Shown: positions 17,929 through 26,863 of the stretch, one piece after another
How the letters are laid out: every line of letters begins with the position of its first letter
How positions within the stretch are numbered: the stretch's first letter is position 1
Assembly: GCA_030157785.1 (NCBI GenBank)
Contig: JAOAUC010000041.1
Span: 96,863 to 160,862, forward strand
Direction of reading: 5' to 3'
DNA length: 64,000 nucleotides
Source: Zoogloea oleivorans
GTDB taxonomy: Bacteria > Pseudomonadota > Gammaproteobacteria > Burkholderiales > Rhodocyclaceae
Notes under the pieces: generated by a model
Told to the model about the DNA's origin: nothing
Database searches by the model: none
Seen by the model: the letters and a program-made list of their open reading frames with translations, nothing else
Position numbers and translations under genes: made by a program

Positions 17929-18990
17929 TTATTGCGCCTTGGCGCCGGACAGGATCCATTTGACGAGGCTGCGGATGTCCCCGTCCTTCAGCTGGTTTTG
18001 CGGCGGCATGGGAATGGCGCCCCACACGCCCTGGCCACCGGCCTTGACCTTGGCGGCGAGCTTCGCTTCCGCATCGGCCAGGCCTTTGTATTTGGCGGCG
18101 ACCTCGTTGTAGCCCGGGCCGACGATCTTGTTGGCGACCCCGTGGCAGGCCATGCAGCCGCTGTCGGTGGCAAGTTTGGTGGCGGCTGCGTTGTCGCTCG
18201 GGGCGGCGGGGGCGACGGGCGCCTTGCCGCTGGTGTCCTTGCCACGCACGGGGCCGACGCTCCGGTTTTGCTCGGCGAGGTTGCCGTGGGCGGTTTCGGC
18301 ATACACCGGCAGCAGCGAGGCCACCTTCACCTCGGTCTTGCAGTTGCTCATGCAGGCGGTGTTCTTCGTGTCGGGCTTGCCGCCGTTGCCGATGCCGCCC
18401 TTGGTGGCCGGCGCACCGGGCCACATGCCGTGGTCGGTACGCATGCCGTTGCGGTTGGGCATGCGCGCCTGGGCTTCGGCGATGTTCTTGTCGGTGAGCA
18501 CGAAGTCGGCGGGAACGATCTCGGCCTGGTTGAGCAGGTAGGCGAGCAGCCCGTACACCTCGTTATTGCTGAGCGACTTGGGGGCCGTCAGCGGCATGGA
18601 GCGGTTGATGTAGTCGAACAGGGTCGACACCGTGGCCACCTTCATGATCGCGGTGCGCTGGGGGGCGTCGCCCTTGACCAGCGACAGCACGTGGCCGGTC
18701 TTGATGTCGTCCTTGGTGGTGCCGCCGATCAGCGGGGTGTGCACTTCGTTCGACTCACCGAAACTGCCGTGGCAGGAGGTGCATTTGGCTTCCCAGGTTT
18801 CCTCGCCCTGGGCCACGCTGCCGCTGCCCGGGCGCAGGCCCTTGAAGTCGGGGCGCACATCGATGTCCCAGGCGTGGATTTCGGCGGGCAGGGCGCCGCG
18901 GCCGACGCCGGTGTACTTGCCCTCGGCGAGTGCACTGCCGGCCGAGGCGAGGACGGCCAGCGTGATCAGCGTCTTAGAGAACCTGGACAT
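17929..18990 (-). CDS. soxD: Dihaem cytochrome SoxD of sulfane dehydrogenase
   Basis: 353 residues from the ATG at 18990; signal peptide MSRFSKTLITLAVLASAGSA and on. Haem motifs CTSCH (70-74) and CMACH (279-283) are joined by a Pro/Ala-rich linker (about 250-270). SoxD takes the electrons released when SoxC oxidises the SoxY-bound sulfane. The gene overlaps the end of soxC by 17 bp; an alternative in-frame ATG three codons earlier (18999) lies too close to GCGGGG, which sits better for the chosen start. Confidence 0.93.
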   Translation of the reverse strand: MSRFSKTLITLAVLASAGSALAEGKYTGVGRGALPAEIHAWDIDVRPDFKGLRPGSGSVAQGEETWEAKCTSCHGSFGESNEVHTPLIGGTTKDDIKTGHVLSLVKGDAPQRTAIMKVATVSTLFDYINRSMPLTAPKSLSNNEVYGLLAYLLNQAEIVPADFVLTDKNIAEAQARMPNRNGMRTDHGMWPGAPATKGGIGNGGKPDTKNTACMSNCKTEVKVASLLPVYAETAHGNLAEQNRSVGPVRGKDTSGKAPVAPAAPSDNAAATKLATDSGCMACHGVANKIVGPGYNEVAAKYKGLADAEAKLAAKVKAGGQGVWGAIPMPPQNQLKDGDIRSLVKWILSGAKAQ

Positions 18991-20320
18991 TGCTGACATC
19001 CCCGCTTTCGACGACCTTCCACGACTGGATGGCGTTGTTGTGATAGATCGACTTGGTGCCGCGGGCGGCGCGCAACTGGCCGTAGCCGGGCTGCACATAG
19101 CCGGTTTCGTCCATCGCGCGCGACTGCAGGATGGCCGGTTTGCCGTCCCACACCCAGTCGATGTTGAAGCGCGTCAGGCACTTGGAGAGGGTCGGCCCTT
19201 CGATGCGTGCCGGGCGCCAGTTGATGCCGCCGTCGGTGGATACATCGACGCGCTTGATCTTGCCGCGCCCCGACCAGGCCAGCCCGGAGATGTTGTAGAA
19301 ACCCTTGTCGAGCAGGATCTGGCCGCCGGACGGGGTGGTGATGACCGACTTGCACTCCTGGGTCGAGGTGTACTGGCGGTGCTGGCCGTCCGGCAGCAGG
19401 TCGATGTAGTGGATGGCCTCGTCCTTGGTGGCCCAGGGTTTGTCACCCACTTCGATGCGGCGCAGCCACTTGACCCAGCTGACGCCCTGCACGCCGGGCA
19501 CGATGAGGCGCAGCGGGTAGCCGTTTTCGGGGCGCAGCATTTCGCCGTTCTGGCCGTAGGCGACCAGCACTTCATCCGACTGGACGAGTTCGATGGGGAT
19601 CGTGCGGGTCATCGAGGAGCCGTCGGCCCCTTCGGCGAGGATGTACTTCGCCTTCTTCCAGTCGACGCCGCAGTCTTCAAGAATCAGTCGCAGTGGCACA
19701 CCGGTGAATTCCGAACAGGACAGCATGCCGTGGCTGTACTGCACGGTCGGCACGGCCACGTTGCCCCATTCCATGCCGGTGTTGGCGCCGCACTCGATGA
19801 AGTGCATGCGTGACACCGGGGGCAGACGCAGGATGTCGTCCACCGTGTAGACCTTGGGCTGCTTCACGAAGCCGTCGTCGGTGCCATGCACCATCAGCCG
19901 GTGCTTCGACGGATCGATGTCGCTCCAGCCCTGGTGGTGGCGCTCGAAGTGCAGGCCCGACGGCGTGATGATGCCGAACAGACCCTGCAGCGGCGCGAAG
20001 GACACCGATACCTGGGGCAGGCGCGTGAGGCCGGGGGATTCCCGGCGCTGCAGGCCTTTTTCGTACTGGGACGGCAGGCCATAGGGGCGGGCCGCGACGG
20101 GCTGGCCGAGGCTGGTAGTCCACGGTGGCAGGGTCAGGATGTTCGGGTCGCCCTCGGCTGCGCGGGCTGCGCCGGTGCCGGCAAGGGCGGCAGAGGCGGA
20201 GATGAATGCATTGCGCAGGAAATCGCGTCGGCCTTCCTTGACGGCGGTGATGTCCGCCTCGTTCAGGAAGTGTTCGGGCGCGGGACGTACCCGTCCCCGC
20301 TGGGTCGGCTGGTCGGCCAT
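18974..20320 (-). CDS. soxC: Sulfane dehydrogenase molybdoprotein SoxC
   Basis: 448 residues. Twin-arginine signal (RRDFLRNAF at 31-39). A sulfite-oxidase-type molybdopterin fold, with the molybdenum-coordinating Cys177 in HFIECGANTG, then a C-terminal dimerisation domain. Oxidises the sulfane sulfur held on SoxY so that all eight electrons of thiosulfate can be used; organisms with SoxCD usually do not store sulfur globules. First gene of the leftward sox operon, preceded by a strong GGGGGAG ribosome site. Confidence 0.95.
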   Translation of the reverse strand: MADQPTQRGRVRPAPEHFLNEADITAVKEGRRDFLRNAFISASAALAGTGAARAAEGDPNILTLPPWTTSLGQPVAARPYGLPSQYEKGLQRRESPGLTRLPQVSVSFAPLQGLFGIITPSGLHFERHHQGWSDIDPSKHRLMVHGTDDGFVKQPKVYTVDDILRLPPVSRMHFIECGANTGMEWGNVAVPTVQYSHGMLSCSEFTGVPLRLILEDCGVDWKKAKYILAEGADGSSMTRTIPIELVQSDEVLVAYGQNGEMLRPENGYPLRLIVPGVQGVSWVKWLRRIEVGDKPWATKDEAIHYIDLLPDGQHRQYTSTQECKSVITTPSGGQILLDKGFYNISGLAWSGRGKIKRVDVSTDGGINWRPARIEGPTLSKCLTRFNIDWVWDGKPAILQSRAMDETGYVQPGYGQLRAARGTKSIYHNNAIQSWKVVESGDVSNVQVL

Positions 20321-20599
20321 ATCGGAAGTCTCCCCCTCTTTGTTTTCCGGATCGGCAGGGGCGTGGCGGATGCGTCTGGATGCGCATCTGAATTGCCGTT
20401 GATTCCCCCTTGATGTTTATCAATTTATAACCGTAAACTAATATAGTCAATTGCTAATATTGTTGCGACGCAACGTAAAGCAAGGGCACAAGACCGCGAA
20501 TCGACGGCCATGGCAGCTTGCTCCGGCAGGCTGCAACGGAGAACAATAAGCACCACATCCGATCGCTCGCCGCTTCGGCGGAATCTAGGAGGAGAGACA
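20321..20599. promoter_or_regulatory. Divergent sox/fcc promoter region with perfect dyad
   Basis: A 279-bp AT-rich gap between soxC (leftward) and the cytochrome/flavoprotein pair (rightward). It holds a perfect inverted repeat GTTGCG-A-CGCAAC at 20462-20474 and AT-rich blocks around 20420-20460 that would suit promoters in both directions. A regulator of the SoxR (ArsR family) type often binds such sites, but no regulator gene is present here, so the binding protein is unknown. Confidence 0.5.
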
Positions 20600-20914
20600 A
20601 TGAAACTGCTTCGATGGACGACTGTCCTGTGCTTGCTGGGCGTGGTCGGTGTCGCCCAGGCCGGGAACAAGGCCGACCCGAACCTGGCCCGCAATCTGGC
20701 GGCTACCTGCGCCAATTGTCATGGCACCGATGGCAAGGCTGTGCCCGGCTCCGGCAGCGAAGCGCTCGCCGGTGTCGAGAAGGACAAGCTGCTGCAGAAG
20801 CTGCGCGACTTCCGCTCCGGCGCCAAGCCCGCAACGATCATGCACCAGATATCCAGGGGCTATACCGAGGCACAACTCGAACTGGTCGCGGCGTACTTTG
20901 CCGCTCAGAAGTGA
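20600..20914 (+). CDS. Cytochrome c, FccA/SoxE-like subunit of sulfide dehydrogenase
   Basis: 104 residues from the ATG preceded by AGGAGGAGA. Signal peptide (about 1-21), one haem motif CANCH (37-41), and the C-terminal pattern of class I cytochromes found beside FccB. Together with the flavoprotein encoded 14 bp downstream it forms flavocytochrome c sulfide dehydrogenase (called SoxE/SoxF when next to sox genes), which oxidises sulfide in the periplasm. Monohaem form. Confidence 0.87.
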   Translation: MKLLRWTTVLCLLGVVGVAQAGNKADPNLARNLAATCANCHGTDGKAVPGSGSEALAGVEKDKLLQKLRDFRSGAKPATIMHQISRGYTEAQLELVAAYFAAQK

Positions 20915-20928
20915 GCGGGGGACGAACC

Positions 20929-22206
20929 ATGCTGAATCGACGCGATTTCATGAAGACGGCCGCCCTCGCGGGTGGTGCGATGGCGCTGCCCGGCCTCTCG
21001 GGGTGCGCGATGGGCTCCCGCCCGCGGGGGCATGTGGTGGTGGTTGGTGGCGGCTTTGGCGGTGCCACGGTCGCCAAGTACCTGCGCATGTGGAGCCAGA
21101 TGGGGGTGGATGTGACCCTTGTCGAGCGCAATCCGCTGTTCATCTCCTGCCCGATGTCCAACCTGGTGATTGGCGGCGACAAGACCCTGGCCGACATCAC
21201 CATGGGCTATGACGGCCTGAAGAACACCTGGGGCGTGAAGGTGATGCAGGACACGGTAACCGGGATCGATGCTGCCGGCCGCAAGGTCACGCTGGCGTCG
21301 GGTGCGGTGCTTTCCTACGACCGGCTGGTGCTGTCGCCGGGCATTGAATTCATGTTCGACCAGGTGCCCGGCCTGGAGAGTGAGGCGGCCCGCAACACCG
21401 TCCTGCATGCCTGGAAGGCGGGCCCCCAGACGGTGGCCCTGCGCAAGCAACTGGAAGACATGAAGGACGGCGGCGTGTATGCGCTGGCGATTCCGAAAGC
21501 CCCTTACCGCTGCCCGCCCGGGCCTTACGAGCGGGCCTGTCTGGTAGCCAATTACCTGAAGAAGACCAAGCCGAAATCCAAGGTGCTGGTGCTCGATGCC
21601 AACGAGGAAATCACCTCCAAGAAGGGCTTGTTCACCAAGGCCTTCGAGAAGTACCAGGGCATTCTGGAATACCGCCCCAACAGTGAACTGCGCGAGGTGG
21701 ATGCGGCCAGCCGCACGGCGATCCTCGAGTTCGACAAGGTCAAGGCTGACGTGCTCAACGTGGTGCCGCCCCAGCGTGCAGGCGACATTGCCACGAAGTC
21801 GGGCATCAAGCTGATCAACAGCCGCTGGGTGGATATCGACTGGCTGAGCTTCGAGTCGGTGAATACGCCGGGCGTGCATGTGATCGGCGACGCGATCTTT
21901 CCGGCGCCGACCATGCCCAAGTCGGGCCATATGGCCAACCAGCATGCCAAGGTGACGGCGGCGGCGATCCTCAACCTGCTGGTGGGTGAGGCGCCCAATC
22001 CGAATCCAGTGGTGATGAACACCTGCTACAGCTTCGTCGATTCGAAGAACGTCATCCATGTGGCGTCGGTGCACCAGTACGACGCAGACAAGAAGACCGT
22101 GCTGCCCATGCCGGGGTCGGGCGGCGTGTCGGCGGCGGCCAACGAACTGGAAGGCAAGGCTGCGCTGTCGTGGGCCAGGAACATCTGGGCCGACATGCTT
22201 GTTTGA
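20929..22206 (+). CDS. fccB: Flavocytochrome c sulfide dehydrogenase, flavoprotein subunit (FccB/SoxF)
   Basis: 425 residues. Tat signal NRRDFMKTAALAGG; FAD dinucleotide fold VVVVGGGFGGATVAKYLR at about 35-52; redox-active cysteines probably those in SCPMSN (about 84) and RCPPGPYERAC; a C-terminal FCSD flavin-binding domain. Transfers electrons from sulfide to the partner cytochrome. Co-transcribed with the upstream cytochrome gene and divergent from soxCD, so the two systems probably share induction by reduced sulfur. Confidence 0.92.
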   Translation: MLNRRDFMKTAALAGGAMALPGLSGCAMGSRPRGHVVVVGGGFGGATVAKYLRMWSQMGVDVTLVERNPLFISCPMSNLVIGGDKTLADITMGYDGLKNTWGVKVMQDTVTGIDAAGRKVTLASGAVLSYDRLVLSPGIEFMFDQVPGLESEAARNTVLHAWKAGPQTVALRKQLEDMKDGGVYALAIPKAPYRCPPGPYERACLVANYLKKTKPKSKVLVLDANEEITSKKGLFTKAFEKYQGILEYRPNSELREVDAASRTAILEFDKVKADVLNVVPPQRAGDIATKSGIKLINSRWVDIDWLSFESVNTPGVHVIGDAIFPAPTMPKSGHMANQHAKVTAAAILNLLVGEAPNPNPVVMNTCYSFVDSKNVIHVASVHQYDADKKTVLPMPGSGGVSAAANELEGKAALSWARNIWADMLV

Positions 22207-22208
22207 TC

Positions 22209-22240
22209 AAAACGGCCACCTGATCGGGTGGCCGTTTTAT
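22209..22240. terminator. Intrinsic terminator, probably bidirectional
   Basis: Ten-bp perfect stem AACGGCCACC / GGTGGCCGTT (22211-22220, 22227-22236) followed by T residues, directly after fccB. A-rich bases on the left would give a U-tract for the convergent cytochrome gene ending at 22257. Confidence 0.85.
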
Positions 22241-22256
22241 TGGCCATCGTTCCGCG

Positions 22257-22859
22257 TCAGTCGAGCGTTGCGATGTAGTCGGCGACCGCCTTGCGTTCGA
22301 GTTCGGTGAGCTTCGAGGCGACCGAGTGCATCACGGCGTTGTCGTTGTTGCGCTCCCGGGTGTTGAACTGCTTGAGCTGGTTTTCCAGGTACAGGGCCTG
22401 CTGGCCGGCCAGGCGCGGCAACTGCGGCGTGCCGTGGCCCTTGGCGCCGTGGCAGGAAACGCAGGCGGCCACGCCGGAGTAGGGGTTGCCCTTGGTGAAA
22501 ATGTAGCGGCCCACGCCGGCCAGGTCTGGCTCCGCGGTTGTGCTGCGGGTGGCCGGTTTTTTCTCGAAGAAGGCACCGAGGGCCTTCATCTCTTCGGGGG
22601 TGAGGTCGGCGGCCATGCCGGCCATGGTGTCGCTCTTGCGCTTGCCGCTCTTGAAATCGCCCAATTGCTTGGCGATGTATTCCGAATGCTGGCCGGCCAG
22701 GCGTGGATACAAAGCCGAAGCTGCCTCGCCCTCCATGCCGTGACACAGGAAGCAGCGCCCCCCCACGATCTCCTCGGCCCGCTGCAGATCGGCAGCCCGG
22801 GCCGCCGCCGGCAGGGCCAGCGCGATCAACAGGCCGGCTGCAATGAATCTCCCTTTCAT
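22257..22859 (-). CDS. Dihaem cytochrome c4-like protein
   Basis: 200 residues. Signal peptide (about 1-22) and two similar cytochrome c domains with haem motifs CFLCH (36-40) and CVSCH (133-137). Length and the repeated YPRLAGQHSEYIAKQL / LPRLAGQQALYLENQL segments are typical of cytochrome c4, a periplasmic carrier to terminal oxidases. Convergent with fccB, it may drain electrons from the sulfur system. The AT-rich gap upstream (22860-23037) holds its promoter. Confidence 0.88.
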   Translation of the reverse strand: MKGRFIAAGLLIALALPAAARAADLQRAEEIVGGRCFLCHGMEGEAASALYPRLAGQHSEYIAKQLGDFKSGKRKSDTMAGMAADLTPEEMKALGAFFEKKPATRSTTAEPDLAGVGRYIFTKGNPYSGVAACVSCHGAKGHGTPQLPRLAGQQALYLENQLKQFNTRERNNDNAVMHSVASKLTELERKAVADYIATLD

Positions 22860-23037
22860 GTTCGTCCCCTCTTTTTATGTGTATAGAAGGCTATCAGAAT
22901 ATTACAATAAGCTTAATAACCAAGTTCTGTTTGTGATTAATTGTGACGTCCATGATGAAACTTATTGAATCGATCGCTGCCTCAATTCCTGATTAGCAGA
23001 GTTCGCCGCAACGCGCTCATGGGCTCAAGGATCGGAT

Positions 23038-24474
23038 ATGGCCACTCCTGTCAGTTTTCGCGTAAGTGCTCCAAGTGGCGTCACGTTGCGCGGCGGCAGG
23101 CCCGCAGCTCCGCCTTACGGTGCCCTGCTGGAACAAATAGCCGAGGCGCGACCGGGCACCTGGTTCAAGGTCAATCTGAATACGTTTCAGTCCGTGTGGC
23201 CGGATGCTGCATGGCTGGCGCCTTACTCCGGCTCATTCGACCCAGTGGCTCATTCCCAAGCTGCCCCAAGCTCTCCCAAGTGCATCATCGTTGCTTGGGC
23301 GTCATTCGCTTGGGACGATGACAACATGCGCGTCATTCTGTTTGGTGGTGGTCACGCCAATGGCAGTAATGGCGAGGTCTATATGTGGGAAGGGGCCACC
23401 CGACAGTGGAGGCTCGCTTTTCACTCGACCTCTTACATCGCCTTGCCTGGCTGCGGCGTTCGCTCGGTCGCGGGGTCGCTGAACGCCCCGGCGTCAGCGC
23501 ATACCTACTCAAACCAATTGTGGTTGCCCAAGCTGCAGAGGTTCATAACATTTGGTGGCGCCCAGCACTACAGTGGCGCTCCATGGGTGATCTCAGATGA
23601 AGCTGGCAACACGCTGCGGATGGCTGGTCCTTTCACCCTCGACATGACCCTTGCTGGACAGGGCTATGTCGGTGCTGGCACAGGAACGAACGTGAAGCGT
23701 ATTGGCACTATCAGTGAGGGCGTCGATCTGCCAGGGGCTAACGCTTGGAAGAACCGTGATTGGCGCAAGGATCACCCGAACACGGCAGTGGCGGCAGTGG
23801 CAACGGTTGGACGCTCTGCGGTCGTGACTGAAGAGAATGGGCACGATGTTATTTACTGGCATGGGGGTGGCCCCGGTGGAACCAGTAAAGACCTGATGCG
23901 TGCCGAACTCGTCGATGACGACTATCGCAACGATATTCTGTCAGTGGCGGGTGGCGCCTGGAACAACAGCACCTCCGATGCCCAGGCGGCCTACGATCCG
24001 GTCCGCAAGATCTTCCTCGACGGCTCATATCGAAGCACGCTCGTCGATGCAATCGGCGGATGGGATCTGACAACGCAGGGTGCGGGGAATCGTTTTTTCA
24101 GTTGCCCGATATCCGGGATCGTTGGCCCCGACGCTGCCGAGTTCATCGCCAATATGGACAACACGCGCTACGGCAACATCTATGACGAGCGGCGCAAGTG
24201 CTTCGTTGTTTACAGCCGCAAGGGGGCGCTCTATGAGCTCAAACCACCGGTGTCCGGCCCGCTGACGACAGGCTGGCGCGTGCGCAAGCTGACGGCCAAT
24301 CATGCCAGCATGCTGGTCGATGGTGACACGCAGGGAGACAGCGTCTACGAGTCGGGCTTGACCGGAAAATGGAAGCGCTCGAAGCGACTGGATGTGTATA
24401 TCCATCTGCAGCACCCGATAGAAGGCAACATCTGGATGTTCAAGCCGCTGGACTGGCTTGACCCGCGCACCTAG
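23038..24474 (+). CDS. Kelch-like beta-propeller protein of unknown function
   Basis: 478 residues, no signal peptide. Several blocks resemble kelch/galactose-oxidase blades: VILFGGGHANGSNGEVYMWE, RFITFGGAQHYSGAP, VIYWHGGGPGGTSKDL. Function not recognised. AAGGA lies six bases ahead of the ATG. First of three rightward genes (23.0-26.7 kb) whose content (propeller, LamG-like, Ig-like) resembles phage virion or surface-display cargo rather than metabolism, and whose codon use looks less GC-biased than its neighbours. Could be a phage remnant, a moron or an adhesion-type module; no integrase or other phage gene is seen. Confidence 0.6.
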   Translation: MATPVSFRVSAPSGVTLRGGRPAAPPYGALLEQIAEARPGTWFKVNLNTFQSVWPDAAWLAPYSGSFDPVAHSQAAPSSPKCIIVAWASFAWDDDNMRVILFGGGHANGSNGEVYMWEGATRQWRLAFHSTSYIALPGCGVRSVAGSLNAPASAHTYSNQLWLPKLQRFITFGGAQHYSGAPWVISDEAGNTLRMAGPFTLDMTLAGQGYVGAGTGTNVKRIGTISEGVDLPGANAWKNRDWRKDHPNTAVAAVATVGRSAVVTEENGHDVIYWHGGGPGGTSKDLMRAELVDDDYRNDILSVAGGAWNNSTSDAQAAYDPVRKIFLDGSYRSTLVDAIGGWDLTTQGAGNRFFSCPISGIVGPDAAEFIANMDNTRYGNIYDERRKCFVVYSRKGALYELKPPVSGPLTTGWRVRKLTANHASMLVDGDTQGDSVYESGLTGKWKRSKRLDVYIHLQHPIEGNIWMFKPLDWLDPRT

Positions 24475-24493
24475 CCAGCAAGGACCCCAAAAC

Positions 24494-25990
24494 ATGGCAC
24501 TCCAGCTCAAGACAAGTCATGCGCTGTATCCGGATATCGTGGAGCTTGTCGGCCTCGACAACGGGGTGCTTGCATCGGCGAAAAGTCCTCGCACGTTTTC
24601 GCCGATGACGGGTGCGACCTACCCGGCCAGCGCCGGCACCTACGGCCGGGCGGCCCGTTCCAATCCCGCGGGCGGCAGCGGGATCGGGGCGTTTCCGTTT
24701 AGCCCGTACATCGCCTTGCCGAACAGTCCGATGACCTTGTTTGTCGTCGTCAACACCATCTCGACCGCGGCGGGGACGCCACCGTATGCCGTCGTCTCTT
24801 CCGTCCAGGAACACTCGCCGACCGTTGGTCTTTCGGCGGCAGGAAAGGCCCGCGTTTTCGGGCAATACAACACCGGGGCCCTGGTTGGTGTCGAAGGCCT
24901 TGCCGTCGTCACCGGCGGGGCGCACTCCTTTGCCGTGGTCAATACGGAAACCTCGCACGCCCTGTTCGTGGACGGGAGCCTCAATGCCACGGGGGGAGCG
25001 TTGGTCGGGGTCCGTGAGGCGCGCTACGAGTGCATCGGCGGTTTGCCCGGACAAAACGCAGTGGCGGTGGATTTCGTCTGGGCGGTGTGGTTCAGGCGGG
25101 TGTTGAGCGCCGCCGAAATTGCCGGGCTGCATGCGAGCCTGGGAGGGAACAACGTTTTCGGGCTGGTTGAGGCGGCAGGGGGGATTCCCACCGTAACGGG
25201 GGTAACGGTTTCTCCCTCGTCCGTCACGGTGGCCGGCTCTGCCAGCCAGCAGTTCAGCGCGATCGTGGCGGGTACGAACAGCCCGTCCCAGGCCGTGACC
25301 TGGTCTGCTTCGGCAGGCAGCATCAGCAGTACGGGCGTGTTCACCGCGCCGGCAGCCGGAGCCTCGATCCAGACTGTCACGATCACCGCCACGTCGGTCG
25401 CCAACGGGGCTTTTGCCGGCACGGCTACCGTGACGGTTCCGGCCAGCGGCGGGCAGATTCCGACCGTCACCAGCGTTACGGTGAGCCCGGCTACGGCCAG
25501 CGTGTCGGGCGGCATCACCCGTCAGTTCTTGGCCACGGTCAGCGGCACCAACAGCCCGTCGCAGGCAGTTGTCTGGGCTACGAGCGCGGGAACGATAAGT
25601 ACGTCGGGCTTGCTGATGGCTCCGGCGGCGACGGGAGCTGCGCAAACGCTTACCGTGACGGCCACCTCCACGTTCGATGGGACCAAGTCGGGCACTGCCA
25701 TCGTCACGGTTCCGGCGGTCAGCGTGGCGGGGCAACTGCTCACCGACGCGATGATCAATAACACCGGCCAGGTGCTGTCGAACATCAGCGTGCGCTGGTC
25801 ATGGTATCCGGGCGGCCGTATCGGTGCGCTGGCCGGCATCACGCCGCTTGAGGGTGTGGCTATAACGGATGCGCTGGGGCAGATTCTTGTGACGGGGCTG
25901 CCCGCTGGCGCGGGCCTGTTGCTCGTCGCCCAGTGGATTACCGATCCGACCGATGACAACGTCTATTACAAGGCAGGAGTGATTGCCTGA
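24494..25990 (+). CDS. LamG-like plus two Ig-like (BIG2-type) repeats, unknown function
   Basis: 498 residues from the ATG with AAGGA nine bases ahead. Residues 1-225 look like a concanavalin/LamG fold (HSFAVVNTETSHALFVDGSL and on). Two tandem Ig-like repeats follow at about 232-315 and 323-406 (each with SP-x-V-x-V-x-G-x-x-x-QF and TNSPSQAV), then a C-terminal domain (about 410-498). No signal peptide or sortase motif. Similar modules decorate phage tails or bacterial surfaces. The stop overlaps the next start by one base (TGATG). Confidence 0.6.
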   Translation: MALQLKTSHALYPDIVELVGLDNGVLASAKSPRTFSPMTGATYPASAGTYGRAARSNPAGGSGIGAFPFSPYIALPNSPMTLFVVVNTISTAAGTPPYAVVSSVQEHSPTVGLSAAGKARVFGQYNTGALVGVEGLAVVTGGAHSFAVVNTETSHALFVDGSLNATGGALVGVREARYECIGGLPGQNAVAVDFVWAVWFRRVLSAAEIAGLHASLGGNNVFGLVEAAGGIPTVTGVTVSPSSVTVAGSASQQFSAIVAGTNSPSQAVTWSASAGSISSTGVFTAPAAGASIQTVTITATSVANGAFAGTATVTVPASGGQIPTVTSVTVSPATASVSGGITRQFLATVSGTNSPSQAVVWATSAGTISTSGLLMAPAATGAAQTLTVTATSTFDGTKSGTAIVTVPAVSVAGQLLTDAMINNTGQVLSNISVRWSWYPGGRIGALAGITPLEGVAITDALGQILVTGLPAGAGLLLVAQWITDPTDDNVYYKAGVIA

Positions 25991-26577
25991 TGCTGCGCAA
26001 CCTTAACCACAATCCGGCCGCCGGGAAGCGCATCCTCGGCACGCCGAAGTCGGGGGTTTCCGGGGCGGCGATTCCTGCGGTCGGGCAAAATGGACCGTCT
26101 TTTCTGTACCCCTCGCTATCACTTCCCGCGGATGCCAGCCGCGAGATCAGGGGGTGGGTCTTGACGCGCCCGTCGGCCGGAACGCTGACCACCTTCGAGA
26201 ACGGTGCCTACGAGTACGATCCGCAGGGGGCCACAGGCGAGCAGCGATTCACGTTCCAGCTGTACGTCGATGGTGTTGTGACGGGGGCTCCGGCAACCGT
26301 CACTTTTGATATCGCAGGCGGGGCGTCAGTCGTCACGGGGGTGACGATCAGCCCGGCGTTCGTGATGCTTGCTGGCGGGGCCACCCAGGCATTCAGCGCA
26401 ACGGTCAGCGGCACCAACAGCCCTGCCCAGACCGTTACGTGGTCTGCATCGGCAGGCACCATCAATGCGTCCGGCTTGTTCACGGCCCCGACGGCGACGG
26501 GATCTGTGCAAACGCTAAGCATCACCGCCACATCGGTGCAGGACGCGAACAAGTCCGGCATTGCAACGGCGACCGTG
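25187..26577 (+). repeat. Three homologous Ig-like repeats across two genes
   Basis: Repeat copies encode Ig domains at 25187-25438, 25460-25711 and 26329-26577. Shared signatures are TNSP(S/A)QxV, W(S/A)(S/T)SAG(S/T)I, and a TxTATS strand. The third copy lies in the next gene, so the repeat spread across a gene boundary. Confidence 0.75.
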
Positions 26578-26682
26578 TCGGCGGCACTTTTGCCGGGTGG
26601 CTATCCGGTTCCGGGCGATGTGCGATCTGGCGTGCAATATGGGGCCAGCGGGGAATTTGTCGGAACGCTGAATACTGGCTAG
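25990..26682 (+). CDS. Ig-like repeat protein, phage-structural flavour
   Basis: 230 residues. An N-terminal domain (about 1-110) is followed by one Ig-like repeat (about 114-196) closely matching the two in the preceding gene. It ends with PGDVRSGVQYGASGEFVGTL, a tail seen in phage structural genes. Translationally coupled to the upstream gene. The near-identity of the three Ig repeats points to recent duplication or exchange. Function unknown. Confidence 0.58.
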   Translation: MLRNLNHNPAAGKRILGTPKSGVSGAAIPAVGQNGPSFLYPSLSLPADASREIRGWVLTRPSAGTLTTFENGAYEYDPQGATGEQRFTFQLYVDGVVTGAPATVTFDIAGGASVVTGVTISPAFVMLAGGATQAFSATVSGTNSPAQTVTWSASAGTINASGLFTAPTATGSVQTLSITATSVQDANKSGIATATVSAALLPGGYPVPGDVRSGVQYGASGEFVGTLNTG

Positions 26683-26705
26683 CCGGATGGGGAGCACACA
26701 AATGG

Positions 26706-26733
26706 AAACAGGCACCCGAGGGTGCCTGTTTTC
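26706..26733 (+). terminator. Intrinsic terminator after the Ig/kelch module
   Basis: Perfect 12-bp inverted repeat AAACAGGCACCC / GGGTGCCTGTTT (26706-26717, 26720-26731) with a very short loop and trailing T residues, 24 bp after the last stop of the module. Confidence 0.85.
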
Positions 26734-26788
26734 TTGTCTTGCTAAACACGTATCGTTGTTCAAACTACTGAAAACGCTACGTTATATC

Positions 26789-26863
26789 TGGTGGGCGGTA
26801 CTGGGATCGAACCAGTGGCTTCCACCGTGTGAAGGTGGCACTCTACCGCTGAGTTAACCGCCC
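26789..26863 (-). tRNA. tRNA-Val (anticodon CAC)
   Basis: Reading leftward from 26863: acceptor GGGCGGT pairs with ACCGCCC; D arm ACTC/GAGT; anticodon stem CCACC/GGTGG with loop TTCACAC, so anticodon CAC (Val, codon GUG); T arm ACTGG-TTCGATC-CCAGT; discriminator A and an encoded CCA (26789-26791). 75 nt. The 3' end faces the foreign-looking module at 23.0-26.7 kb. The rest of the 349-bp gene-free stretch to 27031 shows only the terminator and a probable promoter. Confidence 0.97.

Noticed and set aside
22860..23037. Integration site (duplicate of the tRNA-Val 3' end) at the left border of the Ig/kelch module
   Set aside because: No stretch resembling the tRNA 3' end is visible there.
23922..23980. 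Frameshift or pseudogene in the kelch-like gene
   Set aside because: The frame is open over 478 codons with consistent composition; no break is visible.
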